Positions 5,999 to 10,136 of a stretch of 10,136 nt of DNA are shown in pieces. The notes beneath the pieces were generated by a model. It saw only the letters and a program-made list of their open reading frames with translations. It searched no databases and had not been told where the DNA came from. The stretch comes from Balneolia bacterium. GTDB lineage: Bacteria; Bacteroidota; Rhodothermia; Balneolales; Cyclonatronaceae. Every line of letters begins with the position of its first letter. Within the stretch, counting starts at the first letter, position 1. Location of the stretch: the NCBI GenBank assembly GCA_003566395.1, contig PXDL01000364.1:1-10136 (forward strand), in the 5' to 3' direction. Position numbers and translations under genes: made by a program.

Positions 5999-7501
5999 AT
6001 GGGCAGGAAGATTTCCAAGGTATTAATTGCGAACAGAGCCGAAATTGCCGTACGGGTAATTCGCTCGTGCCGGCATCTCGGCATATCAACGGTAGCCATT
6101 TACTCTGATGTGGACGCAGGCATGCCGCACGTGCTTTTAGCCGACGAAAGCGTTTGCGTGGGTGAGGCTCCGTCATCTAAAAGCTATCTGCGCATGGACC
6201 GCATCATTGAGGCGGCCAAAGAAACCGGCGCAGACGCCATCCATCCCGGCTACGGATTTTTGAGTGAAAACGCCGCTTTTGCCCGAAAGTGCAGGGAAGC
6301 CGGCATCATATTTATCGGCCCTTCACCCGAGGCCATAGAGGCGATGGGTGATAAAACCAAGGCGCGCGAACTTATGGAGGCCAACCACGTGCCCTTACCG
6401 CCCGGAACAGCTTCAGCATTGAAAGATATTGCCGAAGCAGAGAAAATTGCCGAAGAAATCGGTTATCCGGTAATGGTGAAAGCCGCGGCCGGAGGCGGGG
6501 GTAAAGGGATGCGCATTATCTATAAAAAAGAAGATTTCAAAGCAGGCATCCGCACCGCTAAGTCAGAAGCTATGAGCGCCTTCGGAGACGACCGTGTGTA
6601 TGTTGAAAAGTATCTCGAAAATCCGCGCCATATTGAATTTCAGATTATAGCCGATGAACATGGAAACGTGCTTCACGCCTTCGACCGGGAGTGCTCGGTG
6701 CAACGCCGCCATCAGAAAGTGATAGAAGAAGCTCCGAGTCCGTTTCTGGACGACAAAATGCGCAGCGAAATGGCGGAGGTAGCCGTTCGCGCTGCCAAAA
6801 GCTGTAATTATACAGGGGCCGGTACCATCGAATTTTTGGCCGACAAGCACCGTAATTTCTACTTTCTGGAGATGAATACCCGTCTTCAGGTGGAGCATCC
6901 CGTAACCGAATGCATAACCGGACTTGATTTGGTGGCACTCCAGATTCATGTAGCTGAAGGAAAGCCGCTACCTTTTAAACAGCAGGATTTACGCATACAG
7001 GGTCATGCCATAGAATGCCGGATATGCGCCGAAGATCCGGAGGAAAACTTCATGCCGAGCACGGGAAGCCTCAAACGTTTTCATATTCCGTCGGGAATCG
7101 GTGTCAGGGTGGATGCAGGTATCGAAGCGGGACAAAAAGTAACCATCAACTATGATCCCCTGCTGGCCAAGCTGGTGACATGGGGAAGTTCACGGGATGA
7201 AGCCATACGGCGTATGAAAATCGCCCTTGAAGAGTATCAGGTGGATGGCTGCCGTACCACTATCCCGTTTTGCAGCTTCGCGATGGAGCACCCGGTATTT
7301 CAGTCCGGTGAGTACGACACCCATTTTATAGGTCAGTATTATCAGCCTGACGGGACCGGGCATTCCGGGGATGATGAAGCCCATCTTGCTGCGGCGCTGT
7401 TGTTTAACGAATTTTCAGGAGCACAGAATGAAAACGGCCGGCCTTCCGCCGAAACCGTTGAACCACACATGCAATCTATGTGGTGGAGAAACCGTCGCTG
7501 A
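5999..7501 (+). CDS. accC: Biotin carboxylase subunit of an acyl-CoA (acetyl/propionyl-CoA) carboxylase
   Basis: The enzyme carboxylates the biotin of a separate carrier protein using ATP and bicarbonate, the first half-reaction of acetyl- or propionyl-CoA carboxylase. Visible motifs are the N-terminal KVLIANRAEIAVRVIR (7-22), HPGYGFLSEN (82-91), the ATP-grasp glycine loop GGGGKGMR (165-172), the catalytic block EMNTRLQVEHPVTE (291-304) and YDPLLAKL (385-392). The body ends near 445, as in E. coli AccC, and is followed by about 55 extra residues. That tail has no MKM biotinylation site, so no carrier domain is fused. A tail of this kind and a 500-residue length are seen in Bacteroidota-type acyl-CoA carboxylases, so propionyl-CoA is a possible substrate. 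No carboxyltransferase or carrier gene is present here. murQ begins 1 bp after the stop. No Shine-Dalgarno sequence is visible. Confidence 0.94.
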   Translation: MGRKISKVLIANRAEIAVRVIRSCRHLGISTVAIYSDVDAGMPHVLLADESVCVGEAPSSKSYLRMDRIIEAAKETGADAIHPGYGFLSENAAFARKCREAGIIFIGPSPEAIEAMGDKTKARELMEANHVPLPPGTASALKDIAEAEKIAEEIGYPVMVKAAAGGGGKGMRIIYKKEDFKAGIRTAKSEAMSAFGDDRVYVEKYLENPRHIEFQIIADEHGNVLHAFDRECSVQRRHQKVIEEAPSPFLDDKMRSEMAEVAVRAAKSCNYTGAGTIEFLADKHRNFYFLEMNTRLQVEHPVTECITGLDLVALQIHVAEGKPLPFKQQDLRIQGHAIECRICAEDPEENFMPSTGSLKRFHIPSGIGVRVDAGIEAGQKVTINYDPLLAKLVTWGSSRDEAIRRMKIALEEYQVDGCRTTIPFCSFAMEHPVFQSGEYDTHFIGQYYQPDGTGHSGDDEAHLAAALLFNEFSGAQNENGRPSAETVEPHMQSMWWRNRR

Positions 7502-7502
7502 T

Positions 7503-8465
7503 ATGAATGCCCGCAAGACGTCAGGCAACAAAACATCGCCGCTTTTTGATGAACTGGCCGCTCTGCAAACCGAGCAGTCCAATCCGGAAAGTTTGCATAT
7601 CGATACGGCCACGCCCCTTGAGATAGCCCGTTTGATGAATCGCGGTGATGAATCCGTCGCCCGTTCTGTGGGGAAAAGGGTGGAAGCCATAGCTGAAGGC
7701 ATCACCCTTATAACAACAGCTTTTCGAAACGGCGGCAGACTTTTTTATGCCGGTTCGGGCACCAGCGGCAGACTCGGCATTCTGGATGCGTCCGAATGTC
7801 CGCCCACATTCGGAACCGAAGCTTCTATGGTGCAGGGATTGATCGCGGGCGGCCCCGAAGCGGTGTTCAGAGCGAAGGAAGGCGCCGAGGATAAACCGGA
7901 AAACGGAGCCGAAGATATAAGAAATGCGGGCGTAAACAGTCACGATGTTGTGTGCGGGCTTACTGCAAGCGGCCGAACACCTTACGTGTTGGGCGCCCTT
8001 GAAGAAGCCGGAAAAGCAGGTGCCGTTACGATTCTTATATGCTGCGTGGATGCCGGAAAACGTCAGCCGGGACCTGCTCCTGATCTTATTATTGATGTGC
8101 CTGTGGGGCCGGAGATTATTGCCGGAAGTACACGCCTTAAAAGCGGAACGGCACAGAAAATGGTGTGCAATATGCTCACCACCGGCGCGATGATCCGGTT
8201 GGGGAAAGTCTATCAAAATGTGATGGTGGATCTGCAGCTTACCAATCAAAAACTGCATGAGCGGGCGCGGCGCATCCTGATGCAGCTCGGAAAGGTTGAA
8301 TATGAGCAGGCTTGTGATTTGCTCCGGGATTCGGGTAATCACGTTAAAACGGCGCTTATTATGGCGTTGGCCGGTGTTTCAGCCGCTAAAGCCGGGCAGC
8401 TTCTGCAGGATCACGACGGGTTCATCAGGCCGGCACTCGAACAGTTAGAATCAGATCGATTATGA
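7503..8465 (+). CDS. murQ: N-acetylmuramic acid 6-phosphate etherase
   Basis: MurQ cleaves the D-lactyl ether of MurNAc-6-phosphate to give GlcNAc-6-phosphate, a cytoplasmic step in peptidoglycan recycling. The 320-residue product has a SIS sugar-isomerase fold, with AGSGTSGRLGILDASECPPT (83-102) and EGAED (126-130). Glu98 and Glu129 correspond to the catalytic Glu83 and Glu114 of the E. coli enzyme. SGRTPYV (156-162), GSTRLKSGTAQKMV (208-221) and NQKLHERA (248-255) are also typical. The start at 7503 gives a normal N terminus and lies 1 bp after the accC stop. A rival in-frame ATG at 7428 has a good AGGAG six bases upstream and would add 25 residues, overlapping accC by 74 bp. The 3' end overlaps the next gene by ATGA. 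No anhMurNAc kinase or muropeptide transporter is in the window. Confidence 0.95.
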   Translation: MNARKTSGNKTSPLFDELAALQTEQSNPESLHIDTATPLEIARLMNRGDESVARSVGKRVEAIAEGITLITTAFRNGGRLFYAGSGTSGRLGILDASECPPTFGTEASMVQGLIAGGPEAVFRAKEGAEDKPENGAEDIRNAGVNSHDVVCGLTASGRTPYVLGALEEAGKAGAVTILICCVDAGKRQPGPAPDLIIDVPVGPEIIAGSTRLKSGTAQKMVCNMLTTGAMIRLGKVYQNVMVDLQLTNQKLHERARRILMQLGKVEYEQACDLLRDSGNHVKTALIMALAGVSAAKAGQLLQDHDGFIRPALEQLESDRL

Positions 8466-9205
8466 ATTACATTCTAAGCGCACTTTTATGGACAGCCTAC
8501 GGTTTGTCGTTCGTTATTTCATTTTTCGTGGCTTTGATTGTCCGGATCTTTACGTTTCCGTTTGATCCCTACAACCGGTTTCCGAACGCCGTAATGATTT
8601 TTTTCGGCAAGTCTATTCTGGTGCTGAATCCGATGTGGAAACGGCATTACAGTGGACTGGAGCATTTAAAAGACGAGGCGCCGGGGTTCATCCGTGTAGC
8701 CAATCATCAGAGTTTTCTGGATATGCCGTTTATCGCCACGCTGCCGACCAACATGAAATGGGTTTCCAAAAAAGAGCTATTTAGAATTCCTATTGTGGGA
8801 TGGCTGATGTACCTGGCCGGACATATTTCGGTTGATCGAGGTTCACGTGAAGCTGCCAAATCACTGCTCAAAATGAATGCACCCATCGAGGACGGTATGA
8901 GCGTAATGATGTTTCCCGAAGGCACGCGTTCCCGGGACGGCAACATAAAGCCGTTCAAAAAAGGTGCCTTTCATGCTTCAATGGACAACGGATTCCGTAT
9001 CCAGCCGATAGTGATTGAAGGCACGTTCCCCTGCATTAAACCCGATACCTGGGTGATGAATCTGCGTGGAAATCTTTATGTGTCGGTGCTTGAACCGGTT
9101 GATCCGGCAGCATTTGACTCTGTGAACAGCCTTAAAGATCACGTTTACACCCTTATTTCGGAAGAACGGGAGCGCCTGAAACAGCTTGCTCAGCATAAAC
9201 GATAA
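8462..9205 (+). CDS. plsC: 1-acyl-sn-glycerol-3-phosphate acyltransferase (PlsC family)
   Basis: PlsC-type enzymes transfer a fatty acyl group to lysophosphatidic acid to form phosphatidic acid at the inner membrane. The 247-residue protein has an N-terminal hydrophobic segment (about 5-33) and the four acyltransferase blocks in order: NHQSFLD (81-87) with His82 and Asp87 of the HX4D catalytic pair, KWVSKKELFRIPIVG (99-113), FPEGTRS (151-157) and IQPIVIEG (180-187). The ATG overlaps the murQ TGA by 4 bp, pointing to coupled translation. With accC upstream, the cluster covers both precursor supply for acyl chains and their use in phospholipids. Acyltransferases of this family can act on other lipids, such as ornithine lipids, so the exact acceptor is inferred. 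Confidence 0.93.
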   Translation: MNYILSALLWTAYGLSFVISFFVALIVRIFTFPFDPYNRFPNAVMIFFGKSILVLNPMWKRHYSGLEHLKDEAPGFIRVANHQSFLDMPFIATLPTNMKWVSKKELFRIPIVGWLMYLAGHISVDRGSREAAKSLLKMNAPIEDGMSVMMFPEGTRSRDGNIKPFKKGAFHASMDNGFRIQPIVIEGTFPCIKPDTWVMNLRGNLYVSVLEPVDPAAFDSVNSLKDHVYTLISEERERLKQLAQHKR

Positions 9206-9234
9206 GCCGGGCGCTGTGCGTTAGTGTTCACTCT

Positions 9235-9876
9235 ATGAACCGTTCACTGATCACCTACCACAACGATATACTGGCTGCACTGGCGTTTGTACTGCTCATT
9301 GCCCTGCTGATGTTTCGTTTTGTAACCTGGACGCCCGAGTCCGAGCCGCTGCAAGCGATCAGCTTCGATGATATTTCCATCGACGAGGTTTCGATTACCA
9401 GACAGCAGCCGTCCCGCCCGCCTCCGCCGCCAAGGCCCAGCATACAGCCACCGGTGATTGGTGATGATGTACTCGATGATGAGCCTGACTGGAGCAATCT
9501 TCAGCCCGATGCTTCCCGCTTCGAATCCATGCCTGAGGGAGATTTTGATGGCGAAACCGGAGTAGTAGATCAGCCTGACCGCCCCGCACGTGTGCGGCGC
9601 ATAGTAGAAGCCGTAACCCCGGACGCGGCCCGGAATCTGGATTATCGCGTAGAAATTCAGGTCACTTTGCTGGTTAACGCAGAGGGCAGGGTGGAGGAAG
9701 TCTCGGTTTCATCCATTTACACCATAGACGAAGAGGGAAACCGCACCCGTGTGGAATCTGTGGAGCACGGATTGATTGAGGAAACGGTAAGGGCGGCGAG
9801 CCGATGGTTGTTCATCCCGGCCCTCCACAACGGAGAAAACGTAGCAAGCTGGTCCACCCATCGTTTTACGTTTTGA
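9235..9876 (+). CDS. TonB-like energy-transducer protein
   Basis: The 213-residue protein has one membrane helix at about 11-30 after a short cytoplasmic end. A proline-rich stretch RPPPPPRP (61-68), an acidic linker (about 74-115) and a C-terminal domain (about 120-213) follow. The C-terminal segments VEIQVTLLVNAEGRVEEVSV (139-158) and AASRWLFIPALHNGENVASW (187-206) follow the TonB C-terminal pattern: a V.V...G.V strand, then f.P....G. Such proteins carry proton-motive energy from an ExbB/ExbD complex to outer-membrane receptors. No exbB, exbD or receptor gene is present, and the linker lacks the Glu-Pro/Lys-Pro repeats of E. coli TonB. The gene starts 29 bp after plsC, consistent with the same transcript, and lacks a clear Shine-Dalgarno sequence. 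The TonB-like assignment is good; a role in transport rather than another envelope function is not shown. Confidence 0.82.
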   Translation: MNRSLITYHNDILAALAFVLLIALLMFRFVTWTPESEPLQAISFDDISIDEVSITRQQPSRPPPPPRPSIQPPVIGDDVLDDEPDWSNLQPDASRFESMPEGDFDGETGVVDQPDRPARVRRIVEAVTPDAARNLDYRVEIQVTLLVNAEGRVEEVSVSSIYTIDEEGNRTRVESVEHGLIEETVRAASRWLFIPALHNGENVASWSTHRFTF

Positions 9877-9904
9877 CCTCCGTTCGATTACCCGCTTTAC
9901 AGAG

Positions 9905-9950
9905 AACAGTATCAGTAAACAGTATCAGTGGTCAGTGTCAGTAAACAGTC
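9905..9950. repeat. 13-bp imperfect tandem repeat
   Basis: About 3.5 copies of a 13-bp unit are seen: AACAGTATCAGTA (9905-9917), AACAGTATCAGTG (9918-9930), GTCAGTGTCAGTA (9931-9943) and AACAGTC (9944-9950). The array is built on CAGT. It lies just after the tonB-like gene in non-coding DNA. It may be a slippage-derived microsatellite or part of a dispersed intergenic repeat. Confidence 0.8.
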
Positions 9951-9988
9951 TGAAGGAATAAATAGTAGCTTGAGTTTGAGATCTCACT

Positions 9989-10033
9989 AATTTTCTTTGT
10001 GAAAATTCCATTCAACATTCAAAATTCACCATT
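9989..10033. repeat. AT-rich hairpin and ATTC-rich segment
   Basis: AATTTTC (9989-9995) and GAAAATT (10001-10007) form a 7-bp inverted repeat around TTTGT. It runs into repeated CATTCAA/AAATTCA words up to 10033. A perfect palindrome TGAGATCTCA lies just before, at 9977-9986. Together with the 13-bp array, this fills most of the gap between tonB and the next gene. No gene or clear terminator is seen. Confidence 0.5.
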
Positions 10034-10097
10034 GGAGCGAAGCGGCCCCTCCGCACATATATTTTTCATATAGCGCGAATTCCGGTATTTTGAGGGT

Positions 10098-10136
10098 ATG
10101 AAGAAATTCGTTCTTAAACGACAAGAGCCCGTCAGA
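10098..10136 (+). CDS. Start of an unidentified gene, cut by the window edge
   Basis: An ATG at 10098 opens a frame of 13 codons (MKKFVLKRQEPVR) that continues past the window. A GAGGG at 10092-10096 precedes it, but with only one base of spacing, so it may not act as the ribosome binding site. The peptide is too short to identify; a basic N terminus of this style occurs in several families. The gene may also be unreal. Confidence 0.4.
   Translation, partial: MKKFVLKRQEPVR

Noticed and set aside
5999..7501. Reading accC as a full propionyl/methylcrotonyl-CoA carboxylase alpha chain with fused biotin carrier
   Set aside because: The protein ends at 500 residues and its tail has no MKM biotinylation motif or carrier-domain pattern.
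7521..8342. 273-codon minus-strand open frame
   Set aside because: It is antisense to murQ, whose motifs and length are convincing.

Overview
The window looks like chromosome from a Gram-negative member of the Bacteroidota-like FCB group, most probably Balneolota/Rhodothermota. This is inferred from a yeast/Bacteroidota-type PurC, a TonB-like protein with a single membrane anchor, a CrtB-type synthase, weak Shine-Dalgarno usage and moderate GC. No rRNA, tRNA, CRISPR array, insertion sequence or phage gene was recognised, so the taxonomic call is an inference.

Left block, minus strand (1-3048): a LacI-family regulator runs into purC through a 4-bp TTGA stop/start overlap. A secreted patatin-like phospholipase follows 118 bp later and leaves the window at base 1. 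The order suggests a regulator co-transcribed with a purine gene.

Middle (3049-4045): about 1 kb of AT-rich DNA separates the divergent lacI and crtB genes. It is not empty. It holds a 138-codon minus-strand open frame with no usual start codon, interleaved inverted repeats, a perfect 12-bp palindrome and a leftward terminator-like hairpin. This is the least explained part of the window.

Right block, plus strand (4046-9876): crtB (phytoene/squalene synthase family), then an esterase-fold protein that appears to have lost its catalytic Ser and His. Next comes a tight cluster of biotin carboxylase (accC-like), murQ, a plsC-type acyltransferase and a TonB-like protein. Spacing within that cluster is 1 bp, a 4-bp overlap and 29 bp, which suggests one transcript joining acyl-CoA carboxylation, cell-wall sugar recycling, phospholipid synthesis and an envelope energy-transducer-like protein. 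The 139-bp leader of accC is rich in short palindromes.

Right edge (9877-10136): a short non-coding stretch with a 13-bp imperfect tandem repeat and an ATTC-rich segment, then the first 13 codons of another gene.
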